The position numbers and the translations under genes were made by a program. Shown one piece after another: positions 51,550 through 60,486 of a DNA stretch of 64,000 bases. The number at the start of each line of letters is the position of its first letter. Within the stretch, counting starts at the first letter, position 1. Source of the DNA: Fodinibius sediminis (GTDB lineage: Bacteria > Bacteroidota > Rhodothermia > Balneolales > Balneolaceae); the NCBI RefSeq assembly GCF_900182555.1, contig NZ_FXTH01000003.1, forward strand, positions 124,001 through 188,000, in the 5' to 3' direction. Below the pieces are notes generated by a model. The model made no database searches, was not told where the DNA came from, and saw nothing but the letters and a program-made list of their open reading frames with translations.

Positions 51550-51957
51550 TCAGTAGCCGGCTTTGATCACCAGACGCCGGATATCTTCTGGTGTGGCATC
51601 CTTCCCTGACCAATAATAGAACAGGATATCGCTGCCCGGCTCATAGCCGCCAATCTCAGAAAAGGGGATGAATTTGTTCTGGCGGGGAAGAATTTCATTC
51701 TCCGGGCTGGATACGGGCGCCCAGCTGATCTGGGCGGCATAATAACGACCTACGGCAAAATAACAAATGGGGTAACGCCGCTCGTTTGTCACCCGGATGC
51801 CGTCTTCTTCAACCTGTACATCGGCGGTATTTATGCCCGGTTCAGACGGATTTTCCGAGCAGGCGGTTAATAAACAGGCTGTGATGATCAGGCTGGTCGA
51901 CAAGATCAACAGCCGTTGGATGGAACAGGATAATGTGGATGTTTGACTGGCACACAT
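51550..51957 (-). CDS. small lipoprotein, unknown
   Basis: This protein of about 135 residues has a signal sequence ending in L-L-T-A-C, a short linker (S-E-N-P-S-E-P-G) and a beta-rich domain of about 90 residues. The domain contains 'RRYPICYFAVGRYYAAQISW', patterned like exported proteins of Bacteroidota. The ATG at 51957 is chosen over an upstream TTG. The family is not recognised. Confidence 0.65.
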   Translation of the reverse strand: MCASQTSTLSCSIQRLLILSTSLIITACLLTACSENPSEPGINTADVQVEEDGIRVTNERRYPICYFAVGRYYAAQISWAPVSSPENEILPRQNKFIPFSEIGGYEPGSDILFYYWSGKDATPEDIRRLVIKAGY

Positions 51958-52394
51958 AGTGTTAAAATATAAGAGCAAAAGGGAGATTGGTACGGGGTGC
52001 TTGAATGATACACTGCCAAAAGGCCAGGCAACTATGATTTTTTATGTAAATATCTATGATCCGGGGACGCAGATATTCCGATGATACTTTCCGGTACATA
52101 TTTTTGCAGTCTCCCATGAGTCGAAGCGCACAAATGTAATGCATCAGGCTTCATGCTCCTCTTTGGTCAGCTGCCCGTACAGTAGAATGTTTTACTGATC
52201 GAGCAGTTTGGAGACGTAACGATACTGCAAGGCAAGAACAAGACCTGTCAAAGCTGTTAGTCCCTGGGTAAAAGCGTACTGGTTGGGGCGGTTGCATATT
52301 GAATCAAATGGATAACCACCTAACAGGAACAAATAATCAGTCCAAATGCGACAGACCAATATATCCTGTTGGCTTTGTTTGTCTGTTCCCGTTC
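51958..52394. other. 437-base region with remnants only
   Basis: No intact gene is seen. The minus-strand stretch 52192-52394 reads as the tail of a small membrane protein and is covered in the pseudogene entry. The remainder (51980-52190) shows nothing beyond AT-rich sequence. Confidence 0.4.
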
Positions 52395-52508
52395 CTATGT
52401 CTGAAATTTGCCCTGTTTAAGCAGCTGGTTGTCTTTATAGACAAAGAACGGGGAGGTATTGTGGAACTGCTCTTCGAGAAACTCCCCAATGGTTTCCTGA
52501 CTATCCAT
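52192..52508 (-). pseudogene. possible decayed small membrane-protein gene
   Basis: On the minus strand an ATG at 52508 opens 37 codons of protein-like sequence (M-D-S-Q-E-T-I-G-E-F..) ending in TAG at 52395-52397. A neighbouring frame then stays open to TAA at 52192-52194. Its last 30 codons look like a membrane helix with a basic end (TALTGLVLALQYRYVSKLLD). Two frames with plausible N- and C-terminal halves suggest one gene broken by a frameshift. Alternatively, the first 37 codons are a small gene on their own. The family is not recognised. Confidence 0.3.
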
Positions 52509-52607
52509 CGCATCTGACTGTTTGATTTACCCTGGAGAACCGGCTGCGAACCTGCGGTTGCCGGGGCTGAATGATAAACGCCCGGAAACAAGCATGCCGG
52601 AGCGCTG

Positions 52608-53036
52608 TTACTGCTCCCGGGTCTGCTTGGCTTCAGGGAGCGAGACATGGGTTTGCACCAGTACCCATTGCCCGTTTCTTTTTTCGAGCACCCCGGTAAA
52701 TCGCGCATCAAGCCAGCGGTGCTCTCGGCCATTGGATTTTATGCGGGCGTCGAGAAGATGCGCATACCAGGCAACCTGGCCGGTGTCCGAGAGGTTAATC
52801 TGGAGATTCTTGATATCAGCGTCGTAGTATTCAAGTTCTTTGAACTGTTCCACGGTAGCTGTGCGAAGTACTTGCCATCCTTTCCATATTTCATCCCTGT
52901 CGGTTCCGATATGTACCATCTCCGTATCATGCGCGATGATGTTGTTCATCAGTTTAAACTCCTGTTTGTCCAGGGCGGTGAAGAACTGTTCAATGGTGGC
53001 TCTGATTTCATTTTTCATTTTGGAGATAGCAGGCAT
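52608..53036 (-). CDS. NTF2/SnoaL-like (DUF4440-type) protein
   Basis: This 142-residue soluble protein has the cone-shaped NTF2-like fold pattern. An N-terminal helix pair 'IRATIEQFFTALDKQEFKLM' (11-30) precedes 'DTEMVHIGTD', a 'WKGW' loop near 51-54 and the closing strands 'DARFTGVLEKRNGQWVLVQTHVS'. This family includes steroid isomerase-like enzymes and binding proteins, and no substrate can be inferred. A second ATG at 53018 (MKNEIR) is also a possible start. It follows the metal ATPase gene on the same strand by about 130 bases. Confidence 0.85.
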   Translation of the reverse strand: MPAISKMKNEIRATIEQFFTALDKQEFKLMNNIIAHDTEMVHIGTDRDEIWKGWQVLRTATVEQFKELEYYDADIKNLQINLSDTGQVAWYAHLLDARIKSNGREHRWLDARFTGVLEKRNGQWVLVQTHVSLPEAKQTREQ

Positions 53037-53168
53037 GGTTAGGTAGTATCTTCAGGGGTATTAGCGTCTACATGGTAAAGGATGCTTCCGTTGAATTAAG
53101 GTAGCAATATCCAAATAGACAGGTCAAGAAGCAAAGCTTCACGGAAGACCGGCTGCTTTTTAAGAAGA

Positions 53169-55079
53169 TCAGCAGGTACAGCAGCAGTCCGCTTCGGTGG
53201 ATCCCCTGCCGGCGGACGACGGTGGTGCGCTGGGCAGGCTGAAGTCTTCGTCGGTGAAGTGGTACTGTATGCGAATGGCGTTGGCAATAGCAATTAAGGC
53301 TACACCTACGTCGGCAAAGATCGCTTCCCACATGGTGGCCATGCCCAGGGTGGCCAGCACCATTACCAGTGCCTTGATGCCAAGGGCAAAGGCGATATTC
53401 TGCCAGATTACCTTGTGGGTAAAGCGGGCGATATCAATAGCAACGGGTATTTTGGAGGGTTGGTCGGTTTGAATGACCACATCGGCCGTTTCCACGGTAG
53501 CGTCGGAGCCGATGCCGCCCATGGCAATACCCACATCTGCGAGGGTGATGACGGGTGCGTCGTTGACACCGTCACCGATGAAGCCCACGGGATGATCAGC
53601 AGCCAGTGCCTGCTCAACACGAGCATACTTCTGGTCTGGCAGCAGGTCGCCGTGCGCCTGATCGAGTCCGAGCATCCCGGCCACATGATCAACTACCTTC
53701 TGGCTGTCGCCCGAGAGCATGGTGAGGGTGCCGATGCCGCGGTCGCGGAGGCCGCGGACGGCGTGGCCGCTGTCTGCCTTGACCTGATCCGCAATGCTGA
53801 TGGTGCCGGCATGGAGACCATCGACCGCCACGTGAACCTGGGTATGCGGCGACTGAAGCTCGTTGGTATGGGCACGGATATTATGATCAGCCAGCAAGCT
53901 TCGGTTTCCCACCAGCACCTCCTTGTTGCCGATGGTGCCCCGCAGTCCTTTGCCGGAAATTTCCTGCTGTCGTGCTACGCTCTGCAGGGGCTGGCCGTTA
54001 GTATGCTGCAGGATTGCCCGGCCGATGGGGTGGCTCGAGTGCTGTTCCAGTGATGCCGCCAGCTGTACCAGTTCGTCCCGGTCGAAGCCGTTGATCGAAT
54101 GTACCCCCTGTACTTCAAAGTTTCCCATGGTGAGCGTGCCGGTCTTATCCATAAACAGGGTATCCATCCTGCGTAGTCGGTCCAGGAAGTCGGAACCCTT
54201 GAACAGGATGCCATTGCGCGAGGCAGCTCCGATACCCCCGAAATAGCCGAGCGGGATAGAGATAACGAGTCCGCACGGGCAGGAAACCACCAGGAAGATC
54301 AGGGCACGGTAGAACCACTCGCGGAAGAGGTAGGTTTCAACGAAGAAGTAAGGGAGAAAGGTCAGGGCAGCGGCCAGCCAGACAACCGTGGGCGTATATA
54401 CTTTGGCCAATTTTGTCATGAAGCGCTGGGTGGGGGCCTTGCGCTGGGTGGCCTCCTGTACCATGGTGAGAATTTTCGACAGCTTGGTATCCTCATAGCC
54501 ATTGGTCACCTTGATCCGGACCGGTGACTGCAGATTGATAGACCCGGCCCAGATTTCCTCCCCTCGGCGTCGGCTCATAGGCCGCGACTCGCCGGTCAGT
54601 GCAGCAGTATTAAAGCTCGCTCGATCGTCGAGCAGTTCTCCATCCAGGGGCACCTTGTCCCCCGGCTTCACCCGGATGACGGCTCCCTGTTCCACCTTGG
54701 CGGGATGCACCTGCCTGATACCGTCCTCCCGCTCCACCGTGGCCACCTCGGGCTGCTGGTCCAGCAGCTCGCGGATGGAATGACGGGCGCGGTGGACGGC
54801 CCCGTGCTGGGCATACTCCCCGATCATGTAGAAAAGCATGACCGCCACGCCCTCGGCATACTCGCCGATGGCAAAAGCCCCGACGGTGGCGATGCCCATC
54901 AGCAGGAATTCACTGAAGATGGTGCCATCCCGAATGGATTTGAAGGCCTTTATCCAGACCGGCCCGCCCACCACCAGGTAGGAACCGGTATAAAGCGGCA
55001 GGTAGAGGTACTGCCGGTGGGGAAAAGCAACTGCAAATTCAATGATCAGGGCCCCGGCAAGCAGCAGGGCGCTGATCAT
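53169..55079 (-). CDS. P1B-type heavy-metal ATPase (Zn/Cd/Pb-type)
   Basis: This 636-residue inner-membrane exporter has T-G-E-S at 162-165, the transport-site C-P-C at 267-269 and phosphorylated D311 in D-K-T-G-T. It also has the S-H-P motif of P1B pumps and the hinge 'GDGVNDAPV'. The C-P-C context 'SCPCGLVISIPLGYFGG' is of the ZntA/CadA (P1B-2) class. It has no N-terminal metal-binding domain. Instead the chain ends in a cysteine cluster C-C-C-T-C (632-636) that may serve as the metal entry or sensor site. It lies downstream of the AraC-HMA regulator and CDF exporter genes in a metal-resistance operon. Confidence 0.92.
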   Translation of the reverse strand: MISALLLAGALIIEFAVAFPHRQYLYLPLYTGSYLVVGGPVWIKAFKSIRDGTIFSEFLLMGIATVGAFAIGEYAEGVAVMLFYMIGEYAQHGAVHRARHSIRELLDQQPEVATVEREDGIRQVHPAKVEQGAVIRVKPGDKVPLDGELLDDRASFNTAALTGESRPMSRRRGEEIWAGSINLQSPVRIKVTNGYEDTKLSKILTMVQEATQRKAPTQRFMTKLAKVYTPTVVWLAAALTFLPYFFVETYLFREWFYRALIFLVVSCPCGLVISIPLGYFGGIGAASRNGILFKGSDFLDRLRRMDTLFMDKTGTLTMGNFEVQGVHSINGFDRDELVQLAASLEQHSSHPIGRAILQHTNGQPLQSVARQQEISGKGLRGTIGNKEVLVGNRSLLADHNIRAHTNELQSPHTQVHVAVDGLHAGTISIADQVKADSGHAVRGLRDRGIGTLTMLSGDSQKVVDHVAGMLGLDQAHGDLLPDQKYARVEQALAADHPVGFIGDGVNDAPVITLADVGIAMGGIGSDATVETADVVIQTDQPSKIPVAIDIARFTHKVIWQNIAFALGIKALVMVLATLGMATMWEAIFADVGVALIAIANAIRIQYHFTDEDFSLPSAPPSSAGRGSTEADCCCTC

Positions 55080-55200
55080 GGCTTCTTTATACTTCTTGAA
55101 AAATGCGATAAGAACTTTTGTTGGTTAATCTTTGGCATCAAGATAGGAAGCCGGGGGGACCGGCTCTTATATCTTTATGTATATCTTGTGCAGAATTGTG

Positions 55201-55770
55201 TCAGAGCTGATCGATGGCCGTGCGCCTGTTTTCCTTGATCTCCTTGAAGTGGGAGGGCGCCAGGCCGGTCTCCTTCTTGAACTGCCGTGAAAAATGCTGC
55301 TGGCTGCTGTAATCGAGGGCATAGGCGATTTCGCTGAGCGTCTGTTCGCCGTAGACAATCAGTTCCTTGGCCCGTTCAATCTTCTGCAGGATAAAGTAGC
55401 GCTCGATGGACTTGCCCTCCACCCCTGAAAACAGCCTGCTGAGCTGCTGGTAATCTTTGTGGATATTATCGGATAGATAGTCGGAAAGGTTGCCCTCCAG
55501 CGGCTGTTCGGATCGCACCAGCTTGATGATGAGGTGCTTGATACGTTCTACGGTCTTGCTGCCCTCGTCGTTGATAATATCAAAGCCATTGTTGCGTACC
55601 ACCGATAAGAGGCGCTGGTAGTCTTTTGGGCTGAGGTCCTCGGCCAGCTCAAGCTCGCCGAGATCAATGTTCTGTACCCGGAAGTCATTATCCTCGAGTT
55701 TCTGTTTCAGGACTTCCGCACAGTGGCTGCATACCATGTTTTTTATGAGGAAATGTTTGTTGGCGTCCAT
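55201..55770 (-). CDS. AraC-family regulator with N-terminal metal-binding (HMA-like) domain
   Basis: This 189-residue protein has residues 5-75 like a heavy-metal-associated ferredoxin fold, with C14 and C17 in M-V-C-S-H-C as a metal site. The C-terminal half (about 85-180) is an AraC helix-turn-helix pair ('LSEIAYALDYSSQQHFSRQF'). This fusion is known in Bacteroidota next to metal transporters. It probably senses Zn, Cd or Cu directly and switches this operon. The gene is three bases after the CDF gene and 121 bases before the ATPase gene. Confidence 0.9.
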   Translation of the reverse strand: MDANKHFLIKNMVCSHCAEVLKQKLEDNDFRVQNIDLGELELAEDLSPKDYQRLLSVVRNNGFDIINDEGSKTVERIKHLIIKLVRSEQPLEGNLSDYLSDNIHKDYQQLSRLFSGVEGKSIERYFILQKIERAKELIVYGEQTLSEIAYALDYSSQQHFSRQFKKETGLAPSHFKEIKENRRTAIDQL

Positions 55771-55773
55771 TGT

Positions 55774-56661
55774 TCATTCGTTGGATGAGAGAGAATCATC
55801 GAGCCTCGATTGTTCTAACTGAATTGTAGTGTGAGTAATTCCAAATTTATCATGCAGTTCGTGTTTTATGCGTTTGAGCAGGTCATCAGAAGCTTCCTCC
55901 GCCACTACCAAGTGTACCGAAAGTACATTTTCCGTGGTGCTCATGGCCCAGATATGCAGATCGTGTATGCTGCGTACATGCTGATGCGAGGAGAGGAACC
56001 GCTCCACTTCGAGGTAGTCGATGTTTTTGGGAACCGCATCCAGGGCCAGGTTGAGGGAATCAATAAAGAGCTGCCAGGTTCCGTAGAGAATAATAAGGAG
56101 TATGAGGAAGCTGGTCACCGGGTCGATCCAGTGGTAGCCGGTGGTATTAATAAGGAGTCCGGCTGCCACTACGCCCACGGAAACCCCCGCATCAGCTGCC
56201 ATATGTAAAAAAGCTCCCTTGATATTCAGGTCTTTCTTCTGGCCTTTGATAAAGAGCAGGGCCGTCAGGGTGTTGATAACAATGCCGATGCTGGCAACAA
56301 TAATCAGCTGGGTGCCGGGTACCTCCACCGGTTCGTACAGCTTGTTCCAGGCTTCCCAGCCGATGACCCCGGCGGCGCCAAACAGGAGCAGGGCATTAAG
56401 GATGGAGACCAGGATGGTACTGCGGCGCAGCCCATAGGTGTATTTTTGGGCCGGGCGTTTCTGGGCGATGCTCATGGCAAACCAGGCAAAGACCAGGCTC
56501 AGAACGTCACTGGCGTTGTGCCCGGCATCGGCGAGCAGCGCAGATGAATCGATTGCCAGGCCATAAAGAACTTCAATGATAACGTAGGCGATGTTCAGCC
56601 CGATGCCGATAGCAAACGCTTTTCCGTAGGTTTTTACATGCGAGGAGTGGTCGTGGCCCAT
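55774..56661 (-). CDS. cation diffusion facilitator metal exporter (CzcD/ZitB-like)
   Basis: This 295-residue inner-membrane Zn(Cd,Co)/proton antiporter has six membrane spans (about 14-205). The metal site is H48-x3-D52 in TM2 (ADAGHNASD) and H-x3-D in TM5 (HMAADAG), the typical zinc-selective arrangement. A C-terminal cytoplasmic ferredoxin-like domain (about 210-290) is present. His residues at the N-terminus (G-H-D-H-S-S-H) may collect metal. It is the first gene of the operon with the AraC-HMA regulator and P1B ATPase. Confidence 0.95.
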   Translation of the reverse strand: MGHDHSSHVKTYGKAFAIGIGLNIAYVIIEVLYGLAIDSSALLADAGHNASDVLSLVFAWFAMSIAQKRPAQKYTYGLRRSTILVSILNALLLFGAAGVIGWEAWNKLYEPVEVPGTQLIIVASIGIVINTLTALLFIKGQKKDLNIKGAFLHMAADAGVSVGVVAAGLLINTTGYHWIDPVTSFLILLIILYGTWQLFIDSLNLALDAVPKNIDYLEVERFLSSHQHVRSIHDLHIWAMSTTENVLSVHLVVAEEASDDLLKRIKHELHDKFGITHTTIQLEQSRLDDSLSSNE

Positions 56662-56939
56662 GGAATAGTCATCGTTTGGAAATAGAAGAACAGATTAGCA
56701 GCCCGGATGATAGCAGGTTCCCGGGGTTTGGTTTGTGAGTTCTTTGTTTGTTATTATAAATCATCAATTTTTATTATTTAAACAAACGGATCGCTATCGT
56801 TTTTTGTAATATAGAAAAATTGCATCAGTTGCACCGCTAAGCAGTCAAAGATCATGCACTGCCTTCAAAGCCGGCGGCTGTAACAAAGCGGAGCCTTGAT
56901 TCCCAAACTACAATCACTTAATTCTGAGTCCCCTGACTT

Positions 56940-57368
56940 ATGTACACCGGATTTCTACATCTCCATTCCGGCATAGCCTATATTGTGCTTGCCGTCCTGA
57001 TTTTCTCCTTTATTTATGTGTTGCTGAACTTCCTGAAAAAAAGGCCGTTTACGGATAAGTTGCGGAAGGCGTCGCTTGTGGGATTGATTGCCGCTCACCT
57101 GCAGCTGCTGATCGGGCTGGTGCTCTATTTTATTTCTCCAAAGGGGGTGTCTAATTTTTCCGGGGAGGCGATGGGCGATGCCATGTCACGGCTGTATATG
57201 CTGGAGCATCCGCTGACGATGATTATCGGCATCATCCTGATTACTATTGGCTATTCGAAGGCGAAATCGGGCACCAATGATGCCGCGCGCTATAAAAAGC
57301 TGCTAATCTATTATGGACTGGGAACCCTGTTTATCCTCATTCGTATTCCCTGGTCAGTCTGGCCATAG
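56940..57368 (+). CDS. four-helix membrane protein, cytochrome b-like
   Basis: This 142-residue integral membrane protein has four spans (about 8-30, 43-68, 88-105 and 118-140). Histidines occur inside or at the ends of spans (H8, H10 in TM1, H53 in TM2, H90 near TM3). The pattern recalls small b-type cytochrome subunits found in Bacteroidota, but haem binding is only suggested. It is a single gene, divergent from the CDF operon. Confidence 0.65.
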   Translation: MYTGFLHLHSGIAYIVLAVLIFSFIYVLLNFLKKRPFTDKLRKASLVGLIAAHLQLLIGLVLYFISPKGVSNFSGEAMGDAMSRLYMLEHPLTMIIGIILITIGYSKAKSGTNDAARYKKLLIYYGLGTLFILIRIPWSVWP

Positions 57369-57405
57369 CACGCTGCCACAAGCCGATCCGTTGATTGCTG
57401 TTAAT

Positions 57406-57437
57406 ACCTTGACGCGACCTTGTTGTCGCGCCAAGGT
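57406..57437. terminator. strong hairpin between convergent genes
   Basis: ACCTTG-A-CGCGAC (57406-57418) pairs with GTCGCG-C-CAAGGT (57425-57437), 12 of 13 positions, loop CTTGTT. It separates the cytochrome-b-like gene from the OprC-like receptor gene and probably serves both. Confidence 0.7.
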
Positions 57438-57461
57438 GAATATGTATGAGTTGCTTTCTAT

Positions 57462-59741
57462 CTAATTGAAGAGTCCGTTCCATTTTAACTCCACAAAGAT
57501 GCTGCGGCCGGGATCGTTGAGCGGAAGCGTGGACCCCTGCAGGCTTCGGTTCAGGTGTTCGTGGTAGGTTACATCAAACAGGTTGTTAACGCCTGCCGAT
57601 AAGCGTAACATGCTGAACAGCCGGGAGGTCAGCTTGAGGTTGGTCAGCAGATAGCCGTCGGTAGGCCGCTCGTCAAACGATTCGGCCACGCGCGTCTGCC
57701 CAGCCACGCCTCGCAGGTGGATCTGTGGAATGAGCCTGTCATCGAAGAGACGGTAATCCAGCTTGAGATTGGCCTCAAAAGCGGGAATCTGGGGCAAGTC
57801 CTCCTGCATGGAGAGGTTGCGGCCGATGGTGTAGGCTGATGAAAGTTCATAACCCAACCGGTTTTGCCCGTTGTTTTCAAGGGTCCATTCAAAACCGTAG
57901 AGGGCGGCCTCATCGATATTCTTAAACTGCTTGACGCCCGGGGCTCCCTCCTGCCTGGGCTGCAGATCGGTACGCAGTGCAGCGCTGATATAATCACGAA
58001 CATAACTGTAAAACACAGAGGTTTTCACAGAGAGGGTGCGGCTGCTGTAATGGAGCAAGGCATCTATTTGATGGTTGGTTTCGGAGTTGAGCCGGGGATT
58101 GCCCACATATTCGTAGGGATCCATGCCAATGGACAGGTAGTTGACAAACAGCTCATCCATACCGGGGTAGCGTTCGGCGCGCCCCACCCAGAAGCCGGCC
58201 GACCAGCGGGACGACAACTCCCTGGTGAAACCGGCACTGGCACTCCAGCCGAGATGCTCCTGCTTCAGGTCGCCTAGCTGTTGTTTAAAATAGGCATCGG
58301 GATCGCTGGCATTGGAATAATAGTAATCGAAGCGGGAGGAGATCACAAAAGCCCAGTCACGGATGCTGGGTTGGTATTCAACAACTGTGCCCCATCGGTT
58401 GCGTTTACCACCCTGCCACACATTGTCGCGGATGCTGCTGCCGGCCATTTCGCCCATCTGGAAGGTGCGGTTGCGGAAGCCTTCCAGGGCACGAAAGGTG
58501 GCGTCTGTGCCTACGAACCAGCTTCCCGAAGCCGCCGGCAGCGTATAGGACAGATCATAGCCGTAGGTTTCAGTGGTAACATCTGTGACGGCTTCCACCA
58601 TACGGGCCATTTTTCGTTCCAGGTTATCCATCTGGTGGTCAACATAGGAGCCGAAGAGGGAGGTCTCGAGACGCCCCTTTCGGAGGCTGGTGTTTAGGTA
58701 GGAAAGGGTGAGGTTGGTCGTATTGTCCTCCCGCATGTCCATCATCAGGGCCGGATACTCGGCATCGCGCACAAAACCCTGGCTGAAACGGGCCGAAAGG
58801 TTGCTGACATCGGTCAGGCGGGCGCTGGTCTCCACCGTATATTCCACATTGGACAGGCCGGCCCGTACATTATTTCCGGAACCGTCTTTATAGTCGTCGG
58901 TGGAAGTGAAGCTGCCGTGAATGTTGGTGGTCCAGTCCCCTCCCTCCTTTTCAATACCGCCGGCATAGCGTTGCCGGCCGATATTGCTCTCATAACCGAT
59001 TGTCATATAGCTGTTGAATGTGGGACGCTGATAATAGTTGGGACGTTGAGACTTGAAATTAATAACTCCGCCGAACGAGGGTCCATGTTTGAGGGCGTAG
59101 GGCCCTTTCAATATCTCGATTTCCTCCACCTGTTCCATTTGGATGTGTGAGGTTGGCGGATCCATCCGGTTGGGACAGGCTCCCTGGGACTGCAGTACGC
59201 CATCCTGCTGGACAATCAGCTGATTTTTTTTGAATCCCCGCACTACGGGATCGACTCCGAAGCCGCCCCCCTTCCGGATACCGGAGATGTTGGGAGAATC
59301 CTTGAGAAAGGTCCCGGCGTCATGAGATGGATTGACCGAGGTCATGACATCCATATGCTGATCTGGCTGACGCCCCTGTTTCCGGGCGAGCACCGTCACG
59401 GGGCTCATGGCATGGGTTTTCTTGTTCAGATAGATTCGATGGGGCGTCCCCGATGCGGGTTCAGCCATTATTTGCAGTTTCAGGTCTCGGTAGCCTACAT
59501 ATGAGATATGAAGGGTCAGCTCCGCTTTTCCTGTTTTGAATTCAAACATCCCGTTCTTATCTGTGACAGTGGTTTGGCCTTCTTCCTGCCAGTGAATATG
59601 GGCACCGATAACCGGTTGTTCGGTGGTGCGGTCCAGGATTTTTCCTTCAAAAGATCGTTGCTGCGCCCGGAGGGTACCGGCAAGCACAGCTAATAGTAGT
59701 GATATTCCGATAGTAGATACTAGTAATTTCAATATACGCAT
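57462..59741 (-). CDS. TonB-dependent receptor, OprC/NosA-like copper type
   Basis: This 759-residue outer-membrane receptor has a signal peptide (1-26), a carboxypeptidase-regulatory-like domain (30-105), a plug (about 115-235) and a barrel. It carries 'ACPNRMDPPTSHI' near 188-200. This matches the OprC/NosA family, whose plug uses a C-x-x-x-M site completed by H-x-M in the barrel. Here C189 and M193, and H369 and M371, are present, and the C-to-H distance is 180 residues as in OprC. It very likely imports ionic copper. It lies downstream of a Cys/His-rich exported protein and among metal exporters. No TonB box could be picked out with certainty. Confidence 0.88.
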   Translation of the reverse strand: MRILKLLVSTIGISLLLAVLAGTLRAQQRSFEGKILDRTTEQPVIGAHIHWQEEGQTTVTDKNGMFEFKTGKAELTLHISYVGYRDLKLQIMAEPASGTPHRIYLNKKTHAMSPVTVLARKQGRQPDQHMDVMTSVNPSHDAGTFLKDSPNISGIRKGGGFGVDPVVRGFKKNQLIVQQDGVLQSQGACPNRMDPPTSHIQMEQVEEIEILKGPYALKHGPSFGGVINFKSQRPNYYQRPTFNSYMTIGYESNIGRQRYAGGIEKEGGDWTTNIHGSFTSTDDYKDGSGNNVRAGLSNVEYTVETSARLTDVSNLSARFSQGFVRDAEYPALMMDMREDNTTNLTLSYLNTSLRKGRLETSLFGSYVDHQMDNLERKMARMVEAVTDVTTETYGYDLSYTLPAASGSWFVGTDATFRALEGFRNRTFQMGEMAGSSIRDNVWQGGKRNRWGTVVEYQPSIRDWAFVISSRFDYYYSNASDPDAYFKQQLGDLKQEHLGWSASAGFTRELSSRWSAGFWVGRAERYPGMDELFVNYLSIGMDPYEYVGNPRLNSETNHQIDALLHYSSRTLSVKTSVFYSYVRDYISAALRTDLQPRQEGAPGVKQFKNIDEAALYGFEWTLENNGQNRLGYELSSAYTIGRNLSMQEDLPQIPAFEANLKLDYRLFDDRLIPQIHLRGVAGQTRVAESFDERPTDGYLLTNLKLTSRLFSMLRLSAGVNNLFDVTYHEHLNRSLQGSTLPLNDPGRSIFVELKWNGLFN

Positions 59742-59852
59742 GATGCATGAGATTTAAGTTCCAGTCCCCAGGCTGGGCCAAAAGAGCAGCGATATAGCAT
59801 ATTTCTGCCGCTTGGGGTCGGGAGATGATGATGAATGTTTAGATCCGGGTGG

Positions 59853-60272
59853 TCACGCGATCAGGCGGGGAGGGTGAAAAATTTCGCGTGTAAAGAGTGG
59901 AATAATTGTTTTGACGGTTTGAAACTGTATGCTCGCGCAGATCTTCATGGAAAGCCCGGTTGTGGATAGGAGCACTCCTTTTATTTGAGAGGCGGGAGCC
60001 ATACCCATCGGTTGACCTCCGTGATGGGTACAATTGCATAGCGTAGTTGTGGCATTGTCGTCTGCTGAGGGGGCATGGTGGGTACACATGCAGTTTTTTT
60101 GGCCATCCACCGCACAAGATGAGGCCGGGTCCGAAAGATCGCAAAAGGCAGCGGTTTCCGTGTGAAGGTGCTTTTGCATGAGCGTTAATGCCGGTACGGC
60201 AACCTGGAATACCCATGCTGACAGGAGCAGGGTCAGAACAAAAGGCTGTATGTGTTTATACGGTTTAAGCAC
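59853..60272 (-). CDS. exported Cys/His/Met-rich small protein (metal-binding candidate)
   Basis: This 139-residue protein has an N-terminal hydrophobic segment (10-32). The middle (about 35-95) has two repeated units C-x-C-x-H-H: C-M-C-T-H-H and C-N-C-T-H-H. They are flanked by M-G-M and further Cys residues. The C-terminus ends H-P-P-R-L-I-A, a signature I associate with small proteins next to TonB receptors. It probably binds copper or zinc in the periplasm or at the membrane. It sits 110 bases before the OprC-like receptor gene on the same strand, so a copper-capture role is plausible. Confidence 0.65.
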   Translation of the reverse strand: MLKPYKHIQPFVLTLLLSAWVFQVAVPALTLMQKHLHTETAAFCDLSDPASSCAVDGQKNCMCTHHAPSADDNATTTLCNCTHHGGQPMGMAPASQIKGVLLSTTGLSMKICASIQFQTVKTIIPLFTREIFHPPRLIA

Positions 60273-60486
60273 TAAAGCAAGTAAAAAAAGAGTAACTTGT
60301 CCGTAAAATAAAAAAATACCTTTTCATATGAAAAAGAATATCGAAGGTATTGATTTTTTCTGGTTTTATAGATCTGTTAACGGTCCTGAAAAATAAATCG
60401 TGTGCTAAAGATCAACGAATCCGTTCCGGTGGAGTGACTACCCGGCACTCCGCCGCATGGGTGTTCTCTTTTTGGTAGATAATAAG

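Noticed and set aside
52337-52732. 131-codon minus-strand open frame overlapping the NTF2-like gene
   Set aside because: Most of it is the wrong frame of the NTF2-like gene and its 3' flank. The protein-like content is in other frames.
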